Shown: positions 22,546 through 34,135, numbered from the stretch's first letter. The stretch: 64,000 nt of DNA from Bos javanicus (GCF_032452875.1 NC_083873.1:71917987-71981986); one strand, 5' to 3'. Numbers and translations are program-made. The notes: a model not told the origin generated them from the sequence alone.

Positions 22546-23098
22546 CATCAACATCAAAGAACCGTCAAAAATCTCCCATTTCTCCAAATTTAGCTGAAAC
22601 GAGTAATGGCCTACATGCCATCTAGATGCATTTAAGCAAAACTAAACCTGCAGCAAATTCAGGTCATCTTTGCACCTGGAAAAAAAAAGTGCCTAAATCT
22701 AGAAATAGGATGGTTATTGTCAGCTTAAATCGACTGTTGTGAAAACAAAATCAGCCACCATCAGAGTCGATTAGTCCTCAGCTTTGTCATGAACCCCAGC
22801 CACATTCCCTGCACTAGTCTCCTCTGTGTTTGAAGACTGACCATAATAAAGTTTTGTCTTATAATTACCACTGAACTTACAGACTTCTGGAAGATGAACA
22901 CATGGATATCTGCCCTGCTGATATTAATGCATGAAATCAGATGAAAGTATTAAATCTATATAGAACTTTTAAAAAGCAATTAATTTCCAGATGTTTTAAT
23001 TTCATTCCTGATTTTTAAAATTGCTCATTGTTCTAACATGACCCAGGTGTATACTAGGCTCCAAGATTACAGAGCTTATGGCATAATATTCATTTATT
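22546..23098. other. non-genic sequence
   Basis: No exon, and nothing named beyond short A-runs. Confidence 0.4.
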
Positions 23099-23113
23099 AA
23101 AAGTATACCCTTG

Positions 23114-23224
23114 GGGGGAGGGAAGCTCAAGAGAGGAGGAATACATATATAATTATGACTGACTCACGTTGATGTATGGCAGAGACCACCACAACATTGT
23201 AAAGCAATTATTGTCCAATTTAAA
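23114..23224 (+). mobile_element. very short ruminant L1 3' end insertion
   Basis: Only ~110 nt of the L1 3' end (GGGAGGGAAGCTCAAGAG, GACTCACGTTGATGTATGGC, AACATTGTAAAGCAATTATT, A-run). Perfect 15-nt target-site duplication AAAAGTATACCCTTG at 23099-23113 and 23225-23239 proves the insertion limits. Confidence 0.92.
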
Positions 23225-23239
23225 AAAAGTATACCCTTG

Positions 23240-23601
23240 TTCATACTAAAAGATATATGGTATTATCCCCAACCTCAAGAAGTGGGGAAGATTGACAAGG
23301 ATGCAGATGATAAATATCCTGGGAGAGATATGCCAAAGATCTCCCAAAGCACAGGGTGGCTGGGGAGGGAGCACCTAATAATACAGACTGAAGTGGGGGA
23401 GTAACCCCTGAGAAAGAGTCCCTGGAGGAGTAAATAAACTGCACAAAAATCAGCACAGTCTTATTGAGTATGTGTGCTTTACATTTTGCTCAGTTTGCCT
23501 CTCTCCTGGCTTGCTTGGTCCTGGGAGACCAACCACAACTTTAAGCAGGGGGTCAGTGGTTAGGCTTAGTCACAGAGGTGCTCTTGCATTTAGCTAGGTG
23601 C
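23240..23601. other. non-genic sequence, possibly an old repeat
   Basis: 23260-23450 (CCCAACCTCAAGAAGTGGGG and following) reads like a diverged old interspersed repeat but I cannot name it. No exon. Confidence 0.35.
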
Positions 23602-23614
23602 ATGCCTGATCGTT

Positions 23615-23821
23615 GGTCTTCCCTGGTAGCTCAGACAGTAAAGAGTCTGCCTGCAATGTGGGAGACCCAGGTTCGATCCCTGGGTTGGGAAGATCCCTTG
23701 GAGAAGTAAATGGCCACACACTCTAGTATTCTTGCCTGGGAAATCCCAAGGACAGAGTAACCTGGCAGGCTGCAGTCCATGGAGTCGCAAAGAGTCGGAG
23801 AGGACTGAAGCGACTAATACT
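23615..23821 (+). mobile_element. Bov-tA SINE
   Basis: Complete copy beginning GGTCTTCCCTGGTAGCTCAG. Target-site duplication ATGCCTGATCGTT at 23602-23614 and ATGCCTGACCGTT at 23822-23834 (12/13). Confidence 0.97.
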
Positions 23822-23834
23822 ATGCCTGACCGTT

Positions 23835-24559
23835 TAAAGGAAGATTCATAGGTTGTGTCTGCTGTTCCTCCAGCCCCTTCCTGTCTATCTCAGAAACTTA
23901 ACTTATTCTGATGTAGCCCTTCCCCCACCATGAGTCCCATTAGTACAGCTGTAAGTCCGCCTGCACATCCCCCATGAGTTGGGAGACATCCCACATGACG
24001 GATGGGCCCATGTCATGGCAGCTGCAGTGGATGAAGGCAGTAGAGAAGCTCAAACCTTGCAGTCAGCTGTTCAGCCTAGGAGTCAAAATCCACACTAGGG
24101 CAGTTGCTGTTTTCTTCTGTGTATCTGGTTGACATATGGAAAAGGGAAGACTATAACCCAAGTCTGCTTGGGTTTTATTTCTGCTCATGAAATTTTCCTG
24201 TCCTCTACGGCTCTTCTCTCTAGTATGGCTGCACATTATAGGGCTTCTGTGTTTTCTGAGTCCATAAATCCCCCCCACTTTAACCTGCCCATTGCAGCCA
24301 AAGGGCCTTGACTAAGACAGATATACTCAAAGCCTACATTTATGCATTGTTTTATCTGATCAGCAATCCAGTGGCTTAATTCTCCAAGATAAGTTTCTCT
24401 TCCTGAAATGTCATTGAATTGAGTCTTACAGATGTTTTCTATACTTGGGTCAGATAATACTGAGTCATTGAAGGAATGAGTGAATGGAAGTAACCAAAGT
24501 GAATGATCCCTCCTGATTCCTTTGCTCTTCATTTCATTGAGGGACTTTTATTACAGTTA
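23835..24559. other. mostly single-copy non-coding sequence
   Basis: No exon recognised. The part around 23890-24130 may be a diverged old repeat (AACTTATTCTGATGTAGCCC) but I cannot name it. Confidence 0.35.
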
Positions 24560-24905
24560 GAAGCCAGGATTTCTTTTATTCCTTCAATAAGTGAATATAT
24601 AACCAGCAAGTGCTATATTCCAGGCATGGTTTATAGGCTCTCGGAATGTGAAGATTAAATAAGATATGGACCTTGTCCTCCAGAAGCTCACAGTTTAGTG
24701 GAGGAAAATGACAAATAAACCAGGGATTACAATATAGTAAATGCTATTTAGGGAAGCACTGAGTGATACAGAAACACAGGGGCAGCACTTGATCAGCCTT
24801 TGGAAGAGCTCTGGGAGGCAGTCAAGATAGGCTTCTTATAGGAGCTGACACCTGAAATGAGTCTCGAAGAATGAGCACGAGTTAGCCAGAGAAAGAAATT
24901 GAAGA
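24560..24905 (+). repeat. ancient mammalian repeat, family not assigned
   Basis: GTGCTATATTCCAGGCATGG, CCAGAAGCTCACAGTTTAGT and GGAGCTGACACCTGAAATGA follow the same old repeat family as 6560 and 21380, here its 5' part. Confidence 0.6.
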
Positions 24906-26069
24906 GGGTGTACCGTGTACATAATGTAACATAAGCGAAAATAGGAAAGTAAAAGACATGCCAAATTATAAAGTTTTTATATAAAATTTTGTTCCTCAAA
25001 ATTATCTTTCAGGATAAAGAGAGTTGCCTTATATTAAGGTCTTTAAAACCTTTTATGTCATAGGGCACTCTGTCAATTAGTTTATTTTGAGCCACAAAGA
25101 ACTGTTTAGGAAAGACACAATAGCCCAGAATTACCTATGTCACTGCTGGTTTGTATGCTTATAGAGGTCATTTGACCAAGGAAGCAAAGGAATTCAATAT
25201 AGATTTAATAAGTATTTGGGGGCAGGGATGGGGAATGACTTTTCAACAGCAAGTCTTGGATATCATTGCAAATAAGCCTTTTAAAGATCACTTCAAAATG
25301 AAATACAATTAGTGGTTACTTTGTGGAGATCATGAGTGTACACCCACAGGATGAATGGAAAAATAAAACTCTTCTTATTTTAAGCAAATGGATATTTGTG
25401 GCTTGGGATAAAATTTCCAGTGATAATATCATGTACAGATGAAAAAACTATTTCCAGTTTCAAGATGGAGAAGGAAAGCCATTTTCACATCTTTCCCCTT
25501 TTTCAGTTCCCCAAAATAGTAAAGTGAACAAGAAACAGAAATTCAGACTTCACCTTTGATGACACTAGGAGAGATATATGTAACCTTGAACTAGAATTTT
25601 TAAAGACTGCAAAGTGACAGAGGGATGGTAAGAATGGTAAGGAAAGTCAAACAAGTTCCTGCAATACAGGCATTCGAAGGACACCTGAAAAAATAAAGGC
25701 ACTGGGGGCCACAGGGAGTGGTGGGTAGAAGGCTGAGAAGTAGGGGATTTAGAAGAAAGTCTGTCCAGGGAGCCCTTGCACCCCAGATCCCCATCCCCAT
25801 TCCCCTCGGACAGGAAACCAGGCCTCTACTCCTTCCCCTCCTCACATAAAACAAGAAGTTTATCCTCTGGAAGAAGTAAACCAAAAGACTGCCAGACTCA
25901 GGTATAAGGCACAGAGGAGGTGGGCATGAGGAACACTTGAGAGTGAATGTCAGCAGCCTGGGTATTGCAAGGGAGGGGGTTGGATGATCCACCTCTAGTG
26001 AGATCCTGTCATTTGGGATTTCATAATTTGGATAAGGCTCTAATGCCCCCGCCCCTATCTCTTTTCCCT
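24906..26069. other. non-genic sequence
   Basis: No exon. The stretch 25480-25990 has an old repeat look (AAATTCAGACTTCACCTTTG, GATGACACTAGGAGAGATAT), perhaps L1-derived, but is not assigned. The minus strand of 25600-25990 is open for 130 codons; its composition is low-information and no family is recognised. Confidence 0.35.
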
Positions 26070-26460
26070 TCTATGCTTTTTACTAATAGAATACCTGCAA
26101 GTTTTGGCAAGGAACATGGCTAGGCTGCAACTACATTTCCCAGGCTCCCTTGCGGTGAGGTGTGACTGCTGATTAAACTTTTCTGAGCCCTGTGAGGAGC
26201 CTCTACTTCTTTCTCCCCTTTCCCTCATTCCCTTCTAGGGTGGGATGTGGTTGTGGTGCTGATAAGGGAAGGACAAGACCCTGGGAGACAGTGGAGCAGC
26301 GGAATAGAACAGAAAGAGCAGCAGCAGCAGCCGGGAACAACCATCAACTATGAAATGTTAAAAGAGACAGAAGTAAACTCTTAACTTGTGTGAGCCTCTG
26401 TATTTGGGGACCTCTTTGTTGTAGCAACTTAGCCTATAACCTAATACACTATGTAGTTAA
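26070..26460 (-). repeat. ancient repeat, family not assigned
   Basis: CTACATTTCCCAGGCTCCCT near 26130, GTAAACTCTTAACTTGTGTG and a terminal CTTAGCCTATAACCTAATAC. These blocks recur in many mammalian introns as an old LTR- or DNA-transposon-like repeat. Orientation uncertain. Confidence 0.5.
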
Positions 26461-27295
26461 AAAAAAAATTAACCTGACTTTTTGCTCAGATACTTCATTG
26501 TGAAGTCTACCAGTTCATATGCTAGCTTCAAAATAGCTTTTTCATGCTTCATTATTAAATATGAGTAGATAGCTAAGAATCACTCAACCTTTGATTAAAG
26601 TATCCAGCATGAAAGACAGAGACCAGAGTGAGCAAACAGGAAAAGAGAACTCAAAGACATCAGAGCAATGCAGGGAGCAGAAGAAAACTTCAAAGAAAAC
26701 AGTTAAATCCTCAAAGATATAAGAGAAAGACACAGCCTATGTGAAAAAAAAGAGTAGAAACCTATTCATTCAGAGAAAAGAAAGAACTCTTGGAAATTAA
26801 TCATTTATGAAGTAGATCGTTCAGTAAAAGGTTTGGAAGATGAAGCTGCAGAAATTTCCAGAAAGATAAAAAACGATGAGCAGGGTGAGAAAAAAAAAAA
26901 AAGAAAACCAGAGAATATTCCAGTAAGACCAACATATTACTAATATGAGTTTCAGAAACAGTGGGAAGAGAAATAGTGAGAATTCTTAAAGAAAAATTAT
27001 CAAAAACAATTTACTATTGATTTATAAAATGTCAGAGTTGAATAATAGGGTATTTCCAGATTAATATATTACTTAATTTAATATAGGCACAATTAAACTA
27101 ATGTATTTGAAGAACATGTTTGACTATATTTCAACTGTATCCCTAAAATGTTATGTAAGGTGATCGGAAAGTCAGGGGATAGGAAGATAGTCTTACAGGA
27201 AAAATGCAAGAGTGCCTGTGATTCAGGACTACCTTATGTTTGATATGTTCTGGAAATTTTAGAAGGTCCTGGAGGCAGACACACAGTGTGAGAGA
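26461..27295. other. A-rich old LINE-like sequence
   Basis: 26590-26980 is strongly A-rich on the plus strand with GAGAATATTCCAGTAAGACC and AATATGAGTTTCAGAAACAG, blocks I associate with old mammalian LINE 5' or ORF1 debris. A 12-13 nt A run lies near 26892. No intact frame. Confidence 0.4.
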
Positions 27296-27304
27296 GAGAG
27301 TAGC

Positions 27305-27307
<3 letters not shown>

Positions 27308-27340
<33 letters not shown>
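27308..27340. repeat. (GCT)11 trinucleotide repeat
   Basis: Eleven uninterrupted GCT units forming the 3' tail of the antisense Bov-A2. Likely length-polymorphic between animals. Confidence 0.97.
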
Positions 27341-27588
27341 AAGTCGCTTCAGTCGTGTCCGACTCTGACGGCAGCCCACCAGGCTCCCCCGTCCCTGGGA
27401 TTCTCCAGGCAAGAACACTGGAGTGGGTTGCCATTTCCTTCTCCAATGCATGAAACTGAAAAGTGAAAGTGAAGTCGCTCAGTCGTGTCCGACTCCTAGT
27501 GACCCCATGGACTGTAGCCTACCAGGCTCCTCCGTCCATGGGATTTTCCAGGCAAGAGTACTGGAGTGGGGTGCCATTGCCTTCTCCG
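27308..27588 (-). mobile_element. Bov-A2 dimeric SINE, antisense, with (GCT)11 tail
   Basis: Two antisense monomers. The tail is a perfect (GCT)11 run at 27308-27340. Perfect 12-nt target-site duplication GAGAGTAGCCCT at 27296-27307 and 27589-27600. Confidence 0.97.
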
Positions 27589-27600
27589 GAGAGTAGCCCT

Positions 27601-28139
27601 GGCTGCCATCAAAATTCACATAATGATGGTTCACCCAAACTAGGAAGATGGTGCATGTGCTGACAGTGATGTTCTAGGCCTGATAATGATTCCCAGATCG
27701 TGGTATCAGTGCCTGAGGAGTTTATGATACCATTCCCTTAAGTGATCATAAGATGTTACATGTTTAGGAAAGAATACGATGGGGTTAGTTTTAGACCTGC
27801 TGAGTTTGAGGTATCTATGGGATACCCAAGGAGAGATCCAGTCCACAGATCTGAAAAACAGAAGCTTAAGTAAGCTTTAGGCATGTATTTATTTATGTGT
27901 CTCTCTCTTATTTATTTATTTAACCTTAGAACTGAAACTCAGGTAGCATACATTGGTTGTATTAGTTGCCAAGATTATGAAATACCCTGTACTCACTGGT
28001 AAATGGTCACCTCTTTCACAGCCCCCAGTGCCACTTCTCCCCACACTCTAGCTGTCCTAACTCTTCCTGTCGATCCATTCAATCCTTTACAGCAGCTAAA
28101 GGGCCCAGAAGTGGGTTGTCCCAGCCCTGTGGCTGTCCT
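27601..28139. other. non-genic sequence with ancient repeat fragment
   Basis: 27760-27870 (TTTTAGACCTGCTGAGTTTG, GGGATACCCAAGGAGAGATC) is the 3' part of the unassigned ancient repeat seen elsewhere. TATTTATTTATTTA simple tract at 27907-27922. No exon. Confidence 0.45.
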
Positions 28140-28605
28140 GTCTGCTCTAATTGTTAAAGTTTTTATTTAACTTCTGCTTATAGCTTGTGAAGGCTGAACC
28201 CATTTCCCACATATGCATGTGTTTAGTCTGTGTCATGACCTTCCACGAATCTGCTCTGCAAATCTGGTAGCTCTCCTCTCTACATCTCCTCTGCCTCTGA
28301 CTACCTGAATTACTATTCACTGCTGCCGGACTCCCTACACTTTCTCACCTCATCTCTGTGCTCATTATTCATAAAAACTTCTCCCTGATTTCTGAACATT
28401 CCACATTTTTATTCAGCCTTTAAGATCAGTTCATTGTCCCCTTCTACCAGAAAGCCTTCCTTATCTAGAAATGATCATTCTCGCCTTGAAATGACCATCT
28501 CCTTCCCATGTAGCATACCATTTCCTATCTTATGCTGGTGATACTTTAATCCTTGGTGTAGAGAATTTTTCATAGTGCATAGACCATAGTAATTGTTGGG
28601 TGGAT
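28140..28605 (+). mobile_element. L2 LINE 3' end
   Basis: Order of blocks fits L2 3' end: CAGCCTTTAAGATCAGTTCA, ACCAGAAAGCCTTCCTTATC, and a terminal CATAGACCATAGTAATTGTT. Diverged; non-coding. Confidence 0.65.
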
Positions 28606-29571
28606 TAGGATATGAATCTAAATTTAAGAACTCTACCAATTATCACTGGTATACAGTGGCTAGCAGTTTCATCATTTCTTTTGAATATTCATATAGTATA
28701 ATTTCAGCTTCTCCCCAGATCTCCTTGGGCCTGATTTCTATAATATTATATTTCATTACATGCCAAAAAAACAAAATAAGACAAAACAGCAACAACCACA
28801 AACAGATGCAGAAATGTTTGCTGATTTTCGGAACTATATCAAGTTGTGCTGTGGTCATCCCACTTTCATGTGAAAGGGTGATGGTGTTTTTCCATTTTCT
28901 GCACTGGCTTTAATTAATCTTTCAGAAATGCTAGAGCGGTGCTTTTCTTCTAAGGAGCGTTTGCTCTGTTTGCTCTGCTGCAGCAAATCAGGCTTCTATT
29001 GTGACACTGGCAGCGGCAGATGAGTCATTGCTTTGGCTGGGACGAAGTGTTTCCTGAAGTCAGATACAAGAGCGGAATAACTAATGGTACCTCGCTACCT
29101 GTAATCTCTCTCACTCACTCCTGTTGCCCTGTGTGGAAGTGAAGTAAAAATCAAACTTCCAATGTTTGGTTGACGTAGCAAGTAATTTGTACTTAAGGTC
29201 ATTGGTATATTAGCATACATGTAATTTCTTTTTTTCCCTCTCTTCTTTTAAATAAGATTCAGGCAAAAGATAGACTCTGATGTGTTTCTCACATGACGCC
29301 TCAGTCTGTTTTGCTCAGAGGCCATGTCTGGTATTTGCTCTAGGTAGATGTGATGGAGAGGAGGATTGGCAGAGACCTGCGGGTAGATACGGCTGTGATG
29401 TCCAGCCCCCGCGCCTGGCCGCATCTCGTGTCTGCAGAGCTCAGAAAATCTTTATTTTGCCAGACAGAGGGGAAATGAAACTTAGATATCCACTTTCCTG
29501 TCTTCTAACACTAGGAAATGCTGAATGGAACCAAAATATCTAATCTCTTCCCTCTCAACTCCCTTACTTTA
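28606..29571. other. single-copy sequence, candidate regulatory DNA
   Basis: No repeat recognised. 28915-29240 contains a palindromic AP-1-type site ATGAGTCAT at 29020-29028, and CpG sites persist in 29380-29430, unusual for surrounding sequence. No splice-bounded coding frame. Conservation could not be tested. Confidence 0.35.
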
Positions 29572-29693
29572 TGTGATTTATTTTACTTTTGGCCACACTG
29601 CCCAGCATGTGAGATCTGTGTTCCCTGACCAAGGGTCAAACCTGCACCCCTGCATTGGGAGCGCAGAGTATTACTGCTGAACCACCAGGGAAG
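29572..29693 (-). mobile_element. tRNA-Glu-type artiodactyl SINE, antisense
   Basis: Short CHR-like copy: TTTTGGCCACACTGCCCAGC, GTTCCCTGACCAAGGGTCAA, ending CCACCAGGGAAG. Target-site duplication TCAACTCCCTTACTTTA at 29555-29571 and TCAACTCCCTTATTTTA at 29694-29710 (16/17). Confidence 0.93.
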
Positions 29694-29710
29694 TCAACTC
29701 CCTTATTTTA

Positions 29711-30282
29711 ATGAAAAGATTATATATATATATACACATACCCCTTTCTTGGGGGCCATGTATGGGAGTGAATCTAAGTGAAGTTAGTTGTTGTAGAAAT
29801 AACTAAAGCGGATACAGTAGCATGGAGGACAGTTCTGCTGTTTCACACAGGGTTTCTTGGAGTAACTGTCAGGGACAGAATCCTGAGTTGAATACTCCTT
29901 CGGCAGTTTTCTCCTTACTGGAATTAGAACCGTGTCAGAAGCCACCCCAAAGGTACCTGGACCTAACCTGAGTTGAGCTGTGGAAGGTCTTATCCTAACA
30001 CACCATGCATCCCCCTCATATTGCAGTGTCTCTGACTGGAATAACTTGCTGGCTGGGAGAGTCTCATTTGTTTGATTGGGAAACTGCTGGCTTTAGTTAG
30101 TCCAGAAGGTGAGTGTGTGGAATGTGAAGAAAAGGCCCTGGACTTGCCCTCCAAAATTGGGAAATGGGGAAAAAAAATAGGCAACCAGTGTCAACCCTTA
30201 CTGGCATCAGAGCATGACTTCCATGGCAGCAGTTTTCTACAGTGGTATATCCCCTAAGCACTTTGTGATTTTTATAAGGGAC
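29711..30282. other. non-genic sequence
   Basis: TA/CA microsatellite at 29720-29742. Otherwise no repeat or exon recognised. Confidence 0.4.
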
Positions 30283-30292
30283 CTGAGTTCTC

Positions 30293-30999
30293 TTGAAAAA
30301 GTTGGCTTAAAGCTCAACATTCAGAAAATGAAGATTATGGCATCTGGTCCCATCACTTCATGGGAAATAGATGGGGAAACAGTGGAAACAGTGTCAGACT
30401 TTATTTTTGGGGGATCCAAAATCACTGCAGATGGTGACTGCAGCCATGAAATTAAAAGACGCTTACTCCTTGGAAGGAAAGTTATGACCAACCTAGACAG
30501 CATATTGAAAAGCAGAGACACTACTTTGCCAACAAAGGTCCGTCTAGTCAAGGCTATGGTTTTTCCTGTGGTCATGTATGGATGTGAGAGTTGGACTGTG
30601 AAGAAAGCTGAGCACTAAAGAATTGATGCTTTTGAACTGTGGTGTTGGAGAAGACTCTTGAAGAGTCCCTTGGACTGCAAGGAGATCCAACCAGTCCATT
30701 CTAAAGGAGATCAGCCCTGGGTGTTCTTTGGAAGGAATGATGCTAAAGCTGAAACTCCAGTACTTTGGCCACCTCATGCGAAGAGTTGACTCATTAGAAA
30801 AGACTCTGATGCTGGGAGGGATTGGGGACAGGAGGAGAAGGGGATGACAGAGGATGAGATGGCTGGATGGCATCACCGACTCGATGGACGTGAGTTTGAG
30901 TGAACTCTGGGAGTTGGTGATGGACAGGGAGGCCTGGCATGCTGCGATTCATGGGGTCGCAAAGAGTCGGACACGACTGAGCGACTGAACTGAACTGAA
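30293..30999 (+). mobile_element. BovB 3' fragment
   Basis: About 700 nt: C-terminal RT region then the 3' end with the TGAACTGAACTGAAC tail. Target-site duplication CTGAGTTCTC at 30283-30292 and 31000-31009, perfect. Among the youngest-looking BovB copies in the window. Confidence 0.95.
30298..30618 (+). pseudogene. BovB RT C-terminal fragment
   Basis: Open frame from the GLKLNIQKMKIMASGP block through FPVVMYGCESWTVKKAEH, then a stop. It lies after the YADD catalytic box, so no catalytic residues remain. Continuation of the same protein downstream is broken by the stop. Retrotransposon debris. Confidence 0.85.
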
Positions 31000-31009
31000 C
31001 TGAGTTCTC

Positions 31010-31481
31010 AAAAGAGTTCAAGTGCATTTCTGGTTAGCCCTCTGCAAATCATCCTGCTTGCCTTCATTTTAATAAACTTTGTTGCATGTGAGAGAAGAGG
31101 GTGCATTATCGCTAGGTCAGGTAGTTACTCATAATCCAGGCTTTGTGCTCTGTGACCATCGTCTGCCATGAGGCTTGTGGGAAAGGCTGAAAACCACTGT
31201 GACTTGAGACCATTTTTCTAACTGGTCCTCTCTTTCCGTCTCAGTAGCTGAGTCGAGACCCAGGTGGAGTCAGTATCTTCTGACACTCCCAAGTCTCCCT
31301 TGCTGGATCCATACTGTATGATGAAGCACTGTCCTTGTGGCCTTTGCTCAGCTGGCTTTATTTCTGTGTTGGCGAGTGAGCAATAATGTATCGGCCACTT
31401 TTCCAGCTGTGTGATCTGGTAGGTATTGAGTGGGAGATGATGGTAACTTGGACGTTGAAATAAAAGTGCATTTTGGTTTTC
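31010..31481. other. non-genic sequence
   Basis: No repeat or exon recognised. Confidence 0.4.
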
Positions 31482-31489
31482 CAGAGTTA

Positions 31490-31785
31490 TATATGGAGAA
31501 GGCAATGGCACCCCATTCCAGTACTCTTGCCTGGAACATCCCGTGGATGGAGTAGCCTGGTGGGCTGCAGTCCATGGGGTCGCTAAGAGTCGGACATGAC
31601 TGAGCGACTTCACTTTCACACTTTCACTTTTCACTCTCATGCATTGGAGAAGGAAATGGCAACCCACTCCATTGTTCTTGCCTGGAGAATCCCAGGGATG
31701 GGGGAGCCTGGTGGGCTGCCGTCTATGGGGTCTCACAGAGTCAGACACGACTGAAGCGACTTAGCAGCAGCAGCAGCAGCAGCAG
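31490..31785 (+). mobile_element. Bov-A2 dimeric SINE
   Basis: Two monomers, a lengthened linker (CACTTTCACACTTTCACTTT), and an (AGC)8-type tail. Target-site duplication CAGAGTTA at 31482-31489 and 31786-31793. Confidence 0.96.
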
Positions 31786-31793
31786 CAGAGTTA

Positions 31794-32762
31794 CTGCTGA
31801 GTTAATGGATCTCAGCTTCTCTCCTCTCTCTCAGGAGTTGGGAGACTTCCAGTTCCTAAATGGGAGAGGAACTCACCAGAGAGTTCTGTTGTGAAATTCG
31901 GGAGGGGATTTTGCATCAGATGTCTCACACTTACAGCATCCCACAGTATTTTCTCATGATAAAATGGGGGAGTGGATTCTGTGAGGCTGAGGATAATTCT
32001 GTAGGTACCCCCCCAAATAACTAAGTAAATGAATAAAACATCCCAGTAGCCCCAGATGTGGAATTAATCTTCCAAGTGACAGCAGGGCTGTGGGATCACA
32101 TTAGAGAATACTTAGCTGGTGGTCCTCATGCAGCCTCTTCTTACATACAGACCAGGAGCGTGATTGTTTCTCACTCCAAAGTCAGAAGCATCACAGAGGG
32201 CAGCCCAGTGCAATTTGTTTTCAGAGAGCTTCTTTCACTCAGGTTATTCGAAAAATATTTATTGAAATAATTCATCCTGAGAGCTGATGCTTTACTAGGC
32301 AAAATGTACATTTAAGGGACCTGGTGTTGTTCATACATGAAAGACTCTGTTTTAAACTTTGGATAATTCATCTGCTCTGTTTTCAGGGAGCTAGAAGTGC
32401 AGCTCAGCCAGGAAATATTTATTAAGTGCCTCATTCTTCCACCACCATTAGGTGCAGGGAAGCAGAGGGCCCTGCTCTCATGGAGCGTGCAGTCTGTTTG
32501 GAGAGGGAACAACAGCATGGATTTTTAGAATTAAAATGTAGTCAAGGCTCAGTGCATTATTTAGAGACACTAAATTTTGCCAAAAGCACCAGGTCCCTAC
32601 CTTGACAGTTGTCTTTCAGAGTCTGCTAAAGCCTCCATTTCCACAAAGTCCTCTTGGATTGTGTTGGAGGGAGGAGGAGGAGGATTCCTCTTGGAACGTG
32701 TCTATTTGCCTTTTACCCCAAAGCCTGGCAGCATCCTGGAGTTAGTGTAATTATTAGGATGT
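31794..32762. other. mostly single-copy non-coding sequence
   Basis: No exon. An MIR/L2-like block may lie around 32410-32500 (TATTTATTAAGTGCCTCATT, ATTAGGTGCAGGGAAGCAG). Confidence 0.4.
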
Positions 32763-32774
32763 AGGTTGGTTTCT

Positions 32775-32894
32775 CAGAAAAGGAAATGGCAACCCACTCC
32801 AGTGTTCTTGCCTGGAGAATCCTGTGGACAGAGGAGCCTGGTGGGCTGCCATAGTCGGACACGACTGAAGCGATTTAGCAGCAGTAGCAGCAGC
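32775..32894 (+). mobile_element. Bov-A2 monomer
   Basis: Second monomer only, internally shortened (GGGCTGCCATAGTCGGAC), with an AGC tail. Perfect 12-nt target-site duplication AGGTTGGTTTCT at 32763-32774 and 32895-32906. Confidence 0.96.
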
Positions 32895-32906
32895 AGGTTG
32901 GTTTCT

Positions 32907-33420
32907 AGCCCTCCTTGAAAAAAAGAGAATGCCTCATGTCATGGTTATTTGAACTCTAATTTTAAATTGTGCATGTGTCTATTATTGCCTGTATAGCTGA
33001 TATATTACAAACATTACTTGTTTATATGTTTGTCTAGAACTGTAGGCAACTGGAAAGAGGGTTAGCATTACTTTCTCGCTATCTGGAACACTGCCACATG
33101 GCAGTGAGATTAAATATGTTCTGGGATTGGGGTGAGATAGGATCAAGAAGCCTTATGTACATCTTCTGAATAAGTCTGAATTACTCTGAAAAATACCTAA
33201 AATTAAATTTTTTTTCTCATTAAATATATCCTTACATTCCCTTTTCCTCTTTATTTTCTTCTTTCTCCCATTTTGCACCCTATTTCCCACTCTTCTCCTT
33301 TCTCTTCCTCATCTCTTTTCTTTTTTTAGTAGCAACTAAGAAATGGTACTTAAAGGTCATAACATATCCATTCATCAGTTCAATGAATTTCTTAATACTA
33401 TCACTATAATTCCTAATTTT
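32907..33420. other. non-genic sequence with a pyrimidine-rich stretch
   Basis: 33235-33330 is a T/C-rich low-complexity stretch. No exon or named repeat. Confidence 0.45.
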
Positions 33421-33640
33421 TTTTGAATACTTACTATATGCTCACATTCTGCTAAATGATTTATATGCAGTATTTAACTCTTATAAATCAGTAAGCTTTG
33501 TATTATTGTTATTCATGGTTTATAGACAAGAGAACAGAAACTTAGGAGACTGGGAAACTTGCCCAGAGTCTTATTTCTAGTAAGTAAGTGAATTGAGACT
33601 CAAACTCAGGATCTTATTTCAGAGCTCATCTGCCTCCTGT
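33421..33640 (+). repeat. MIR SINE
   Basis: Order fits MIR: GAATACTTACTATATGCTCA, GCAGTATTTAACTCTTATAA, ACAGAAACTTAGGAGACTGG, AACTTGCCCAGAGTCTTATT, ACTCAAACTCAGGATCTTAT. Near full length. Confidence 0.8.
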
Positions 33641-33689
33641 AGAGGGAGTGTTCAGTCAAGAAGCATCACCAAGACACACATTTGAAACG

Positions 33690-33905
33690 CAGCAAAAATG
33701 GTTGAGATCATGGTATTTGGAATTAGACAGACTTGGTTTGACTCTCAGCACTGCCACTTATTAGCCATGTAACACTGGAAAAATCATTTCACCTCTCTGA
33801 GCCTCAGTTTCCTCACCTATAAATGTGAAAAATAATAACTTATTGAGTGGTTGTGAGATATTACATGTAAAACTTCAAGCCTGGCACATAGCCAAAGTTT
33901 AACAA
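33690..33905 (-). repeat. MIR SINE, antisense
   Basis: GGAATTAGACAGACTTGGTT, GCCACTTATTAGCCATGTAA, CTCTGAGCCTCAGTTTCCTC and CAAGCCTGGCACATAG follow antisense MIR. With the preceding plus-strand MIR it forms a tail-to-tail ancient pair. Confidence 0.85.
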
Positions 33906-33913
33906 AGTTTACA

Positions 33914-34135
33914 AGAGTTGACTCATTGGAAAAGACTTTGATGCTGGGAGGGATTGGGGGCAGGAGGAGAAGGGGACGACAGAGGATGAGATGGCTGGAT
34001 GGCATCACTGACTCAATGGACGTGAGTCTGAGTGAACTCCAGGAGTTGGTGATGGACAGGGAGGCCTGGCGTGCTATGATTCATGAGGTCTCAAAGAGTC
34101 GGACACGACTGAGCGACTGAACTGAACTGAACTGA
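33914..34135 (+). mobile_element. BovB 3' end fragment
   Basis: Last ~220 nt of BovB with a TGAACTGAACTGAAC tail. Flanks AACAAAGTTT (33901) and AACAAGTTTT (34135) suggest a degraded target-site duplication. Inserted at the edge of the antisense MIR. Confidence 0.92.

Noticed and set aside
30214..30618. 134-codon plus-strand frame as a host gene
   Set aside because: From the middle on it is the BovB RT C-terminus. The start lies in unrelated flanking sequence before the target-site duplication.
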